A DNA stretch of 64,000 nucleotides, from positions 113,620 through 177,619 of the forward strand of contig NZ_CDMG01000009.1 in the NCBI RefSeq assembly GCF_001282945.1. Direction: 5' to 3'. Below, piece by piece: positions 11,155 through 18,836 of this stretch (position 1 is the first letter of the stretch; the number at the start of each line of letters is the position of its first letter). This stretch comes from Helicobacter ailurogastricus (GTDB lineage: Bacteria > Campylobacterota > Campylobacteria > Campylobacterales > Helicobacteraceae). The notes under the pieces are model-generated. The model was not told the DNA's origin. It saw only the letters and a list, made by a program, of their open reading frames with translations, and searched no databases. The position numbers were made by a program, and so were the translations under genes.

Positions 11155-12458
11155 ATCTACACATCAGCCCTGCCAAGCCCTTTAATTTAGAATTAGAGGG
11201 GCTGCCTGCCGACAAGTCCTTAAGCCATCGTGCGCTCATTTTTGCGCTTTTGTGTGAAAAACCTTGTTTTGTGGAAAACTTATTAAAAGGGGCAGATTGC
11301 TTAAGTACGCTCAACATCGTTAAAACGCTCGGATTAAAAGTGCAAAAACACGGCGCGAACGGCCTAAAGCTCACCCCCCCTAAAAAATTTTTGCATTTTA
11401 ATGAGCCCGCCAAGCCCCTAAATTGCAACAATTCAGGCACGAGCATGCGCCTTTTAAGTGGGCTTTTAAGCAGCAGCCAGTCCCAGCAAAACCACTATAT
11501 TTTAATCGGGGACAAGTCTTTAAGCCAAAGACCGATGGGACGGGTGATCAAACCCTTGGCGCAAATGGGCGCGCAAATCCGCGCAAGGACGCAAAATTTA
11601 GCCCCTTTAAGTGTGCTAAGTGCCCCACTAAAGGGGCTCAATTACGCTAGCCCCATCGCATCAGCTCAGGTAAAAAGCGCGTTGCTTTTAGCCTCTTTGC
11701 AAGCCAAAGACCCCCTGCACTTTAGCGAGCCGCATTTAAGTCGCGATCACAGCGAAAGGGCGTTGTTGGCACTGGGTGCGCCCATTAAACTCACGCTGCC
11801 CAGCTTAACCCTAGAGCCCTTGCAAAAGCCCTTAGAGTCTTTTTCTTGGAGCATCCCTGCCGACCCATCCAGCGCCTTTTATTTTGCCCTAGCGGTGGTG
11901 TTAGTGCCCAATAGTTCCATTCTTTTAAAGGGCGTGTTGCTCAACCCTAGCCGCATAGAAGCCTTTAAAGTCTTGGAGCAAATGGGGGCAATTGTGTGCT
12001 ATCAGCAAAGAGGACAGATGGGGGCTGAACCCATTGGAGACATTTACATCCAGCACAGCCCCCTAAAGGCGGTCAGCATTTCTACAAACATCGCAAGCTT
12101 GATCGATGAATTGCCCGCCTTAGCGGTGGCGATGAGCGTAGCCAAGGGGGTTAGTGTGGTGGCTAATGCTGAGGAATTGCGCTTTAAAGAGAGCGATCGC
12201 ATCGCCACGACTTTAAGCAATCTAGCCAAAATGGGCATCAAATGCAAGCCACAGCCCGATGGCTTTAGCATCACAGGAGGTGGCTTCAAACGCCCCAAAG
12301 AGCCTTTAGAGAGTTTTAAAGATCACCGCATTGCCTTAAGTTTTGCAATGGCGTTACTTTCTTGTGGGGGGGATTTAAAGGGGTTGGAGTGCGTGGCGAT
12401 CTCTTTTCCTCATTTTTTAGACCTATTAGAGTGCATCACGCACTTTAAAGAGATTTAA
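11151..12458 (+). CDS. aroA: 3-phosphoshikimate 1-carboxyvinyltransferase (EPSP synthase)
   Basis: Sixth enzyme of the shikimate pathway; it condenses shikimate-3-phosphate with phosphoenolpyruvate. It has 435 residues. Family motifs are present: LPADKSLSHRALIFALL with the substrate-binding Lys/Ser/Arg (about 18-34), NNSGTSMRLLSGLLSS (about 91-106) and ELRFKESDRI (about 342-351) near the active-site Asp/Glu. The start ATG overlaps the end of pheT. The pheS-pheT-aroA-ispH order is the same as HP0403-HP0400 in H. pylori. Confidence 0.97.
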   Translation: MNLHISPAKPFNLELEGLPADKSLSHRALIFALLCEKPCFVENLLKGADCLSTLNIVKTLGLKVQKHGANGLKLTPPKKFLHFNEPAKPLNCNNSGTSMRLLSGLLSSSQSQQNHYILIGDKSLSQRPMGRVIKPLAQMGAQIRARTQNLAPLSVLSAPLKGLNYASPIASAQVKSALLLASLQAKDPLHFSEPHLSRDHSERALLALGAPIKLTLPSLTLEPLQKPLESFSWSIPADPSSAFYFALAVVLVPNSSILLKGVLLNPSRIEAFKVLEQMGAIVCYQQRGQMGAEPIGDIYIQHSPLKAVSISTNIASLIDELPALAVAMSVAKGVSVVANAEELRFKESDRIATTLSNLAKMGIKCKPQPDGFSITGGGFKRPKEPLESFKDHRIALSFAMALLSCGGDLKGLECVAISFPHFLDLLECITHFKEI

Positions 12459-12466
12459 GGATTGTT

Positions 12467-13291
12467 ATGCAAGTGAAAATGGCAAAGAATTATGGCTTTT
12501 GTTTTGGCGTGAAGCGGGCGATTGAGATCGCCCAAAAGAATAAAAATAGTTTGACGCTAGGCTCACTCATCCACAACCCTAAAGAGATCAAACGCCTAGC
12601 GCAAGATTACAATGTGCGGGTGCAAGAGGAGGTGGAGCGCATCGAACCACATAAAAGCGTGATCATCCGCACACACGGCATCCCCAAACATGATTTAGCT
12701 TTGCTCAAAGAGAAGAGAGCGCACATCATTGACGCGACTTGCCCATATGTGATCAAACCCCAGCAAATCGTTGAGAAAATGAGCGCAAAGGGGTATCAAA
12801 TCGTCATCTTTGGGGACGCAAACCACCCTGAAGTCAAGGGCGTGATCAGCTACTCGAGCACCCCCCCTTTAATTGTAAATTCTTTAGAAGAGTTGCAAAA
12901 TCAAAATCTATCTAAAAGGGTTGCCCTAGTGTCACAAACCACTAAACAAACCCCTAGACTCTTAGAGATTGCCAGCTTTCTCATCGCCCGCTGTGCTGAG
13001 GTACGTATTTTTAACACGATTTGCAACGCTACCTTTGACAACCAAGAGGCGGTGAGGGAATTGAGCCAAGAAGTGGATATTATGGTGATTGTGGGGGGCA
13101 AGACCTCATCAAACACCAAGCAACTTTTCAACATCGCTAAGGAGTTTTGCACCGATAGCTATTTAGTAGAGGATTTTAACGACCTCGAAGTGTCTTGGTT
13201 TAAGGGCAAAGCACTCTGTGGCATCAGCGCGGGAGCATCTACTCCCGGCTGGATCATTGAGGGGGTTAGGCAGAAAATTTTAGAGTTGTAG
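12467..13291 (+). CDS. ispH: 4-hydroxy-3-methylbut-2-enyl diphosphate reductase
   Basis: Last enzyme of the MEP isoprenoid pathway; it reduces HMBPP to IPP and DMAPP with a [4Fe-4S] cluster. It has 274 residues, the usual bacterial size. The three cluster cysteines are visible in NYGFCFGVKRAI (about 12), DATCPYV (about 95) and NTICNATFDNQ (about 187). Substrate-binding histidines are in THGIPK (about 71) and NHPEVKG (about 123), with the SxN/ISAGASTPGWII stretch at the end. It starts 8 bases after aroA. In H. pylori rpsA follows; here the synteny breaks immediately after this gene. The pathway partner ispG is at 23513-24598. Confidence 0.97.
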   Translation: MQVKMAKNYGFCFGVKRAIEIAQKNKNSLTLGSLIHNPKEIKRLAQDYNVRVQEEVERIEPHKSVIIRTHGIPKHDLALLKEKRAHIIDATCPYVIKPQQIVEKMSAKGYQIVIFGDANHPEVKGVISYSSTPPLIVNSLEELQNQNLSKRVALVSQTTKQTPRLLEIASFLIARCAEVRIFNTICNATFDNQEAVRELSQEVDIMVIVGGKTSSNTKQLFNIAKEFCTDSYLVEDFNDLEVSWFKGKALCGISAGASTPGWIIEGVRQKILEL

Positions 13292-13324
13292 AGGGGTGCG
13301 TGGATAGCGTTGTTTTTAGACATT

Positions 13325-13336
13325 TGCGATTCTAAC
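13325..13336. repeat. 12-bp direct repeat, left copy, flanking tRNA-Ser
   Basis: The 12-mer TGCGATTCTAAC occurs here and again exactly at 13558-13569, 233 bases apart, with tRNA-Ser between. It lies just after ispH, where the order departs from H. pylori. It may mark an insertion or recombination scar. Confidence 0.55.
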
Positions 13337-13454
13337 GGGGGCTTTTCAAGAGAGTCTAGACGCGTTATCCAAGCAACGAGAGTCTCAAGTTTTTAAATGC
13401 AGATTTTTGCGCTAGGAGCACAGGGAAGAATACGAATTTAAGGGAGACGGTGGG

Positions 13455-13545
13455 TGGCGGACAGGGAGGGATTCGAACCCTCGGTAACCTTACGGCTACG
13501 CATCCTTAGCAGGGATGTGGTTTCAGCCAACTCACCCACCTGTCC
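13455..13545 (-). tRNA. tRNA-Ser (anticodon GCU)
   Basis: Complete class II tRNA on the minus strand. The acceptor stem pairs GGACAGG (13539-13545) with CCTGTCC (13459-13465), 7 of 7. Discriminator G and a genomically encoded CCA end at 13455. The anticodon loop CTGCTAA sits in the stem CATCC/GGATG, giving anticodon GCU for AGC and AGU codons. A long variable arm (about 18 bases, GTAGCCGTAAGGTTAC region), typical of serine tRNAs, precedes the T-arm GAGGG-TTCGAAT-CCCTC. It is a single isolated tRNA in a 340-base gap between ispH and mtnN and is transcribed leftward. The rest of that gap (13292-13454) holds only an imperfect inverted repeat (TGGATAGCG with CGTTATCCA) and the left direct repeat. 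Confidence 0.97.
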
Positions 13546-13557
13546 ATAAACACAAAG

Positions 13558-13569
13558 TGCGATTCTAAC
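13558..13569. repeat. 12-bp direct repeat, right copy, flanking tRNA-Ser
   Basis: Second exact copy of TGCGATTCTAAC, 12 bases beyond the 5' end of tRNA-Ser. The bases immediately outside the match differ between copies, so the repeat is exactly 12 bp. Confidence 0.55.
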
Positions 13570-13631
13570 CAAAAACAACTAAGGCCTAGCTTAATATGCT
13601 AAAATAAACAAATTCTAAACAAAGGATCGAC

Positions 13632-14348
13632 ATGCCACTCCTTAAAACAATCGGAGTCATGGGCGCGATGCCTGAGGAGATCGCCCCGCTTTTGGCTAAG
13701 TTTTCCCATCACACGAGCGAGAATATGGGCAACAACACCTACTACCGCTTAAAATTGCAAGATTTACACATCATTCTAGCTTACAGCAAAATAGGCAAGG
13801 TGCATGCCGCCACCACTGCCGCCACGCTGATTTTGCACCACAAGGTCCAAGCCTTGATTTTTAGCGGTGTGGCAGGCGGACTGGCCCCTGATTTGGCGAT
13901 AAGCGATCTGCTCTTAGCCACCAAGCTTTGCCAAGCTGACATCGATTTAACCCCCTTTAACCACCCGCTAGGCTTCATCCCTGAAAGCAGCGTGTTTGTC
14001 GAGAGCGACCTAGAGTTAAACGCCCTAGCCAAAAGCGTGGCGCAAAATTTAAACCTCCCGCTCAAAGAGGGCATCATCGCCACTTGCGACCAGTTTGTGA
14101 GCGACCCTGCGCGCAAGCAATCTTTTGTGCAAAACTTTGGGGCAAGTGTCGTGGAAATGGAGGGGGCGAGTTTGGGCTTTGTGTGTAGAGATTTTAATGT
14201 CCCTTTTTGCGTGTTAAGGAGTGTGAGCGACACGGCAGATGGCGGCGCGCCTAAGGACTTTGACGCATTCTTGCACCAAAGCGCGCAGGTGAGCGCGGAT
14301 TTTGTCTATGTGATGTTAGAAAAATTAGCCACAAGTAAAAGTCTTTAA
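13632..14348 (+). CDS. mtnN: 5'-methylthioadenosine/S-adenosylhomocysteine (and aminofutalosine) nucleosidase
   Basis: Nucleosidase of 238 residues that cleaves adenine from MTA, SAH and, in Helicobacter, 6-amino-6-deoxyfutalosine on the way to menaquinone. Key residues are visible: the N-terminal GVMGAMPEEIAPL with the catalytic Glu (about 13), the phosphorylase-like GVAGGL (about 81-86), EMEGASLGFVC with the Glu/Met ribose contacts (about 175-185) and SVSDTADGG with the catalytic Asp (about 199-207). In Helicobacter it supports both methyl recycling and the quinone used by fumarate reductase. A TAAAAT hexamer at 13600-13605 is a plausible -10 box. The gene stands alone, unlike its H. pylori context near rpoD. 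Confidence 0.95.
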   Translation: MPLLKTIGVMGAMPEEIAPLLAKFSHHTSENMGNNTYYRLKLQDLHIILAYSKIGKVHAATTAATLILHHKVQALIFSGVAGGLAPDLAISDLLLATKLCQADIDLTPFNHPLGFIPESSVFVESDLELNALAKSVAQNLNLPLKEGIIATCDQFVSDPARKQSFVQNFGASVVEMEGASLGFVCRDFNVPFCVLRSVSDTADGGAPKDFDAFLHQSAQVSADFVYVMLEKLATSKSL

Positions 14349-14359
14349 TGTTGTGAAAC

Positions 14360-15514
14360 TTAGGCATTTGTGCGGGGGCGTTTAAACACCCGCTTAGTTT
14401 TGTCTAAGAGCTTTTTAAAAGCCATGGCTAGGTGTTGCCGCCCAGAGCATGCATAGACCTCCCCTTGTAGGTTGTAGATGGGGTTTGCCAAGTTGTTTTG
14501 TTCGTGATAAAGGTGCGGACACTCTATGGCGTTTTGTAAAAAGTTTAAGATTTTAGAAAAGCTCAAATCTTGATAAAATCTAGGCTTGCCCTCATAAGTG
14601 TTTAATGGGTGGGCATGCAGCATGTCTAAATAGGCGTTGTCGTGGGTGTCTAAATAGCGGATAAAGTCTAGGGCTTCTTTAAAGTCTTTAAAATCATGGA
14701 CATTGACAAAACTCTTCGGGTTGAAATCTTTAGCCACTTCAGGATTGCCCCAGTAAATGGGGATGGTGTGGGCAAAGTAAGCGTCTATGATTTTTTCTGT
14801 GGTGTAACCTAAGCCTATTGAGTTTTCAAAGCACAGATTAAATTTATACCCGCTGATGAACTCGTGTTTGTTTTGCACCAAGTGCCCGATCGTGTTAAAC
14901 ACCCCCCCCCCCGCAACCGGTTTGTAGGTGTTTAATTCTTGATAAAAAGCATTGCGGATAGGTGCATTAGGATTAGAGGCCACAAAACTCGCAAATCCTC
15001 GTTTGAGTGGGTCGCTTTGTTCTCGTGCGAGGCTATCTATTTGGGGATGGACTTTTTGAAAGTCTGCCTTAGTGGGGTTTGTGGTTTCTAAATGAAAAGG
15101 GGTGTTTGTGTGTTTTAAAAGATTTGCATGCATCTGCCATAAGTTGAGATAATACAAAGGCACGCGTAAATAGCGATCGTTAAATTCAATCTCATCAAAT
15201 CCCATGCCAAAGTCATAAACATTAAAATCGATGCGCTCGTTTTCGCCCATAAACGCAAGCCTCTTTGCTTGGATTCCAAGCGCTTGGGCTAAACCCTCTA
15301 AATAGCGGTGGTGCGCGCCTAAAAAGCAAGTGTAATTTTTGGAGTCTAATGTTAAGTCGTATTGGTGGCTTAAAATGTCGTAGAAAAACCACCCCTTAAA
15401 ATCCTCTTCACTGCCGTACCATTGAATCCGTAAAGCTAGGGGTTTTTTAGTGGGTGGAGGTGGTGGCAAGTGGCTAGACTCGTTGAACGATTCTAACAAT
15501 GGGGCAAACATCAA
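14360..15514 (-). CDS. alpha-(1,3/4)-fucosyltransferase, GT10, phase-variable
   Basis: 384-residue glycosyltransferase of the FutA/FutB family, which adds fucose from GDP-fucose to LPS O-chain to make Lewis-type antigens. The GT10 donor-binding signature is clear: YKFNLCFENSIGLGYTTEK (about 229-247), followed by IDAYFAHTIPIYWGNPEV. The C-terminus is short and basic, without the heptad repeats that extend the H. pylori enzymes, which bears on acceptor reach. Eleven consecutive Gs on the coding strand (14902-14912) encode Ala-Gly-Gly-Gly-Val in mid-protein. With 11 the frame is open (ON); gain or loss of one would truncate the enzyme before the donor site. It lies convergent to mtnN and just downstream of the iron-sulfur gene. 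Confidence 0.92.
   Translation of the reverse strand: MMFAPLLESFNESSHLPPPPPTKKPLALRIQWYGSEEDFKGWFFYDILSHQYDLTLDSKNYTCFLGAHHRYLEGLAQALGIQAKRLAFMGENERIDFNVYDFGMGFDEIEFNDRYLRVPLYYLNLWQMHANLLKHTNTPFHLETTNPTKADFQKVHPQIDSLAREQSDPLKRGFASFVASNPNAPIRNAFYQELNTYKPVAGGGVFNTIGHLVQNKHEFISGYKFNLCFENSIGLGYTTEKIIDAYFAHTIPIYWGNPEVAKDFNPKSFVNVHDFKDFKEALDFIRYLDTHDNAYLDMLHAHPLNTYEGKPRFYQDLSFSKILNFLQNAIECPHLYHEQNNLANPIYNLQGEVYACSGRQHLAMAFKKLLDKTKRVFKRPRTNA
14902..14912 (-). repeat. homopolymer G11/C11 phase-variation tract
   Basis: Eleven uninterrupted C on the plus strand (G on the coding strand) inside the fucosyltransferase, about 200 codons from its start. Long G/C runs are the standard slipped-strand phase-variation elements in Helicobacter surface-glycan genes. 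Confidence 0.85.
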
Positions 15515-15520
15515 TGGCCT

Positions 15521-16897
15521 TTAGCGCAAAATGGCGGATATATCTATAATGTCCTCAAGCATGACCTTCACCTTGCAATCGGCACACACATACAAGCTCG
15601 CGATCCGGCGTTTGTCGCCTTGAAAACGAGATTCCATGAACTTAGCAATCTTTAACACGCTCTTAGTCGTCCCCATTGCCTTGCCACACATACGACAGGA
15701 AAATAAAGTGTCCTCAGCCATGAGCCGGGGGGTAAAGTAGCTGGGATTTAGGGCGATCCCGTCCCTTTCTAACTCTAGGCACTTTTCAGGGCAGGTGGGT
15801 ACGCAATAGCCGCAAGTGGTGCATAAAGACGGGTTAAAGAGCAGGCGGTAATTGTTGCCATCAATGCTTAGGGCGTTGGTGTTGCACGCTCCCACACACG
15901 CCAAACACAGGGTGCAACTCTCAAAAATCTTAATGTGCCCGTAGCGGATAAAATCCCCACAAGCCACTTGCCCGAAGTCGCCCTCTCCCACAATATGTGC
16001 CAGCCGTTTGGCAAAGAGATCGCGCTTGGTGTGTGTGGGCGTGGTGGGGGGGCTAAAGTGGGTGTACTCTAAGATTTGCGCTTGCTCTAGGCAGGTTTTG
16101 AGCTCGTCTAAATCAAAGGCGCACAAAACTGCTTTTTGCCGATAGATTTTTTCATAAATGCCATTAAGTAGCGCGATGCTTTCAAGTGTGCCGACACCTA
16201 GCTCTTTGGCATAGAGCACCACCTGCGCCCCGCTCTCTTGCAAGAGTGTGAGTAAATAGGTTTGCTCTAAGATGTTGGCATTGAGGCTTAAGGGCAACAC
16301 CTCTTTTTTAAGCGGGGTGGTGGGCAGGTCTGTGTTCTTGTCTAACACTAAAGGGATATAACCCTTGTAAAGTTTGGCGATGGCTTGCATGCACTCTAGG
16401 CTCAAAGCGTTGTAGTGCAAACTCCCACTCGGGCACACGGCAATGCACTTGCCACAATCGATGCAATCTTGTTGCTTGATCTCTAAATGGCGGTTGTCTA
16501 GGCACTCCAACCCCTTAGATTTAGCAATTTCTGGGTCTAGTTTAATGATGGCAAGCGTGGGGCAAACCTCGCTGCATTTGCCACAACACTCCACGCGTCT
16601 TTGGTGGTACTGACAAATTTGGGAGTTGTAGTTAAAAATTTCTGTCGTGGTGGGGGCGAAGTCAAATTGCAGTCCATGCACTTCATAAAGCAAGGATAGA
16701 CTACTGGCTAATTCCAAAGGGCTTTGTGCGCTGTTTTCAATGAGAAAATTGATCTCAACAGCGACCCTCCTTGCCCCATCTAAGGGCACATTGCTTGCCA
16801 CGCAATCAACTGGCGCGGGAGCGTCTTGTACCACGATGTGATCGTGGGGGGCGATTAAAGGGTGCTTGGGGTCTTTGACATAGACAAATTCCAGCAA
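15521..16897 (-). CDS. multi-cluster [4Fe-4S] ferredoxin-domain protein
   Basis: 458-residue cytoplasmic protein rich in cysteine, built from two pairs of ferredoxin-like motifs. The first pair is CCGKCSEVCP and CIDCGKCIAVCP (about 103-112 and 140-151). The second is CTLCLACVGAC and CTTCGYCVPTCPEKC (about 331-341 and 359-373). A C-terminal C-R-M-C ... C-A-D-C unit (about 402-447) looks like a zinc ribbon. The region between the pairs (about 165-320) resembles no domain I recognise. Four 4Fe-4S sites suggest an electron conduit, but no catalytic partner is adjacent. It starts 4 bases after csd6 and belongs to the same leftward run. I do not recall an equivalent in H. pylori; similar proteins occur in other Campylobacterota. 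Confidence 0.75.
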   Translation of the reverse strand: MLEFVYVKDPKHPLIAPHDHIVVQDAPAPVDCVASNVPLDGARRVAVEINFLIENSAQSPLELASSLSLLYEVHGLQFDFAPTTTEIFNYNSQICQYHQRRVECCGKCSEVCPTLAIIKLDPEIAKSKGLECLDNRHLEIKQQDCIDCGKCIAVCPSGSLHYNALSLECMQAIAKLYKGYIPLVLDKNTDLPTTPLKKEVLPLSLNANILEQTYLLTLLQESGAQVVLYAKELGVGTLESIALLNGIYEKIYRQKAVLCAFDLDELKTCLEQAQILEYTHFSPPTTPTHTKRDLFAKRLAHIVGEGDFGQVACGDFIRYGHIKIFESCTLCLACVGACNTNALSIDGNNYRLLFNPSLCTTCGYCVPTCPEKCLELERDGIALNPSYFTPRLMAEDTLFSCRMCGKAMGTTKSVLKIAKFMESRFQGDKRRIASLYVCADCKVKVMLEDIIDISAILR

Positions 16898-16901
16898 GGG
16901 G

Positions 16902-17906
16902 CTATTTTTCCACCACGATTTGCATTTTTTGGTCTTTTAAACGGACATAGAGTTCTTTAGGCCCGTGTGAGCTGTAAGTGAGCTTTTTATGCTTATAGGC
17001 CTCGTAGTCTTGGTTAAAGGCAATGCGGAAAAGCTTCGTCCCATCGCTCGTGGGGTAGGGGGTAACATTCACGCTTGAAATGCGGATGATTTTATCCTCG
17101 TTTTTGGCAAAGATTTTAGTTTTAAACTTTTCATAGTTCTTAATGCCCATGCCATTAGCGTGTTTGAAGTCGGGGGCGTAGAAGTCCAAATAAGACACTA
17201 AATTATTTTTCGCCCACGCTGCACGCCAAGCGTAGAGGTTGCTTAAAAGTGTAGCCAGCTCCTCTTTGCTCGCTTGGGGCAAATTGCCCTCATAGACGAT
17301 TAAAAGCGATTTCTTGCCCTTAACGATTTTGTCATAATTTCGCAAAGCGTTGTTGTCAATAGCGATACAGCCGAGCGTGTTGTTGCCCCGCTTGCCATCT
17401 AGGGGCATGCCATGAATCCAAATCCCATGCCCCGTGCGTTTTAAGACCACATCTAGGGGATTGGGGTAGTTGGTGACAAGGGCTAGGGGGCCATAAAAAG
17501 CGCTAGGGGGGGTGATTTTCTTAATAATTTGATAAACCCCTATGGGTGTGGCCTTATCGCCCTCTGTGAGTTTCACCCCGATTTTAGAACCCACTAAGGC
17601 TTTCGTAGTATCTATTTTTGTGATTTTCTCCCCGCCCATTTGGTAAAGAGCCAACTTGGGATCGGCCTTGTTGATTAAAAAGAGATAGTCTAAATTCTCA
17701 TAATAGCCATAGGCCGTGTCCTTAGTTTCGAGCAAATCCTCCCAAAACGCCCTTTGGCTCAAGTAAGATTGTAAAAGTCTTTCAATAGACTCGATGCCCT
17801 TTTCGTGATAGGCTTTGACAAAGCCCATTAAAGTGTCTGCCTGCGCCCCCACCACAAGAGTCATAGAAAAAAAAATAGAGTGCAAAAACGCTTTTGGTTT
17901 AAACAT
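16902..17906 (-). CDS. csd6: L,D-carboxypeptidase Csd6 (cell-shape determinant)
   Basis: Periplasmic YkuD-fold peptidase of 334 residues. In H. pylori (HP0518) Csd6 trims peptidoglycan tetrapeptides to tripeptides and is needed for helical shape; it also affects flagellin glycosylation. The signal peptide occupies about residues 1-23, ending near AQA. The L,D-transpeptidase core carries the catalytic H-x-G...C signature as GIWIHGMPLDGKRGNNTLGC (about 164-183). The C-terminal domain (about 218-334) is NTF2-like, as in the known structure. Its neighbours era, hslU, hslV and rplI match the HP0514-HP0518 order. Confidence 0.92.
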   Translation of the reverse strand: MFKPKAFLHSIFFSMTLVVGAQADTLMGFVKAYHEKGIESIERLLQSYLSQRAFWEDLLETKDTAYGYYENLDYLFLINKADPKLALYQMGGEKITKIDTTKALVGSKIGVKLTEGDKATPIGVYQIIKKITPPSAFYGPLALVTNYPNPLDVVLKRTGHGIWIHGMPLDGKRGNNTLGCIAIDNNALRNYDKIVKGKKSLLIVYEGNLPQASKEELATLLSNLYAWRAAWAKNNLVSYLDFYAPDFKHANGMGIKNYEKFKTKIFAKNEDKIIRISSVNVTPYPTSDGTKLFRIAFNQDYEAYKHKKLTYSSHGPKELYVRLKDQKMQIVVEK

Positions 17907-17942
17907 TGTAACCCCTAATGAGAAAATGACAAAGAGAAAGCC

Positions 17943-18836
17943 CTATTCTACCACATAGCCCATTTTTTTCAGCTGATTTTGTGTAGAAGTCCAGTTTTTC
18001 TGCACCACCACTTCTAGGCGCAAGAAGACCTTTTTTTGGATAAAGTCCTCGATTTTATGGCGCGCCTCCTGCCCGATTTTTTTCACCACCGCCCCGCCCT
18101 TGCCGATCACCATTTTTTGCTGACTCTCTTTGGCCACGATGATTTGCGCTTGGATTTTCTCTAGTTGCGCTTGCTCTTGCACGCTCTTAACCAAAACCGC
18201 ACTCTCATAGGGGATTTCATCGCTTAGGAATTGAAAAATTTGCTCCCTGATGATCTCGGCATAAATCTCGCGCATTTGGATGTCGCCTAGCATGTCCGGG
18301 TCGTAGTAAAAGGGCGCATTTGGCAGAAGTTTGGCCACTTCATCAAGCAAGGCGTTTAAATTGCGCCCCTTTTGTGCGCTGATGGGGATCAACGCCTTAA
18401 AGTGCTGGCTATAGGGCGTATAGTCTTTGAGCTTGGCTAAGATTTGGGCGTTAGTGGCAGTGTCGGTTTTATTCAGCGCTAATAAATGCGGCTTGTGCCC
18501 GCTCCACTTTAAAAATTCTTCATAGGCTTTAAGGCTATCTTGCACGCTGGCGACAAACACCGCCAAATCGCAACTTTCAAAGGCGCTATGGCTCTGCGCC
18601 ACCATTGCCCTATTTAAAAGTTTCTCTTGGGTGCATAGCCCGGGGGTGTCTAAAAACACCATTTGGCACTCTGTACTTTCTTTGTCTGTGTAGGGGATGA
18701 TGGCTTTTAAGATTTTACGCGTGGCATTGGCCTTGTGCGAAGTTAAGGCTAAATGGGCCCCTAATAAGGCGTTGATCAAGGTGCTTTTGCCCGCATTAGG
18801 CCGGCCAATGAGTGCGATAAACCCGGCTTTAGTCAT
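17943..18836 (-). CDS. era: GTPase Era (16S rRNA processing/30S assembly)
   Basis: 297-residue ribosome-assembly GTPase. G1 is GRPNAGKSTLIN (about 11-22), G3 is DTPGL (about 62-66) and G4 is NKTD (about 121-124). The C-terminal KH domain binds the 3' end of 16S rRNA (VIGKGGAVVKKIGQEAR, about 243-259). The start overlaps the hslU stop by 4 bases (ATGA), so it is coupled to the protease genes. Confidence 0.96.
   Translation of the reverse strand: MTKAGFIALIGRPNAGKSTLINALLGAHLALTSHKANATRKILKAIIPYTDKESTECQMVFLDTPGLCTQEKLLNRAMVAQSHSAFESCDLAVFVASVQDSLKAYEEFLKWSGHKPHLLALNKTDTATNAQILAKLKDYTPYSQHFKALIPISAQKGRNLNALLDEVAKLLPNAPFYYDPDMLGDIQMREIYAEIIREQIFQFLSDEIPYESAVLVKSVQEQAQLEKIQAQIIVAKESQQKMVIGKGGAVVKKIGQEARHKIEDFIQKKVFLRLEVVVQKNWTSTQNQLKKMGYVVE

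Noticed and set aside
13292..13454. A second, degenerate tRNA or small gene after ispH.
   Set aside because: Only an imperfect inverted repeat and a direct repeat copy are visible; no cloverleaf or supported ORF.
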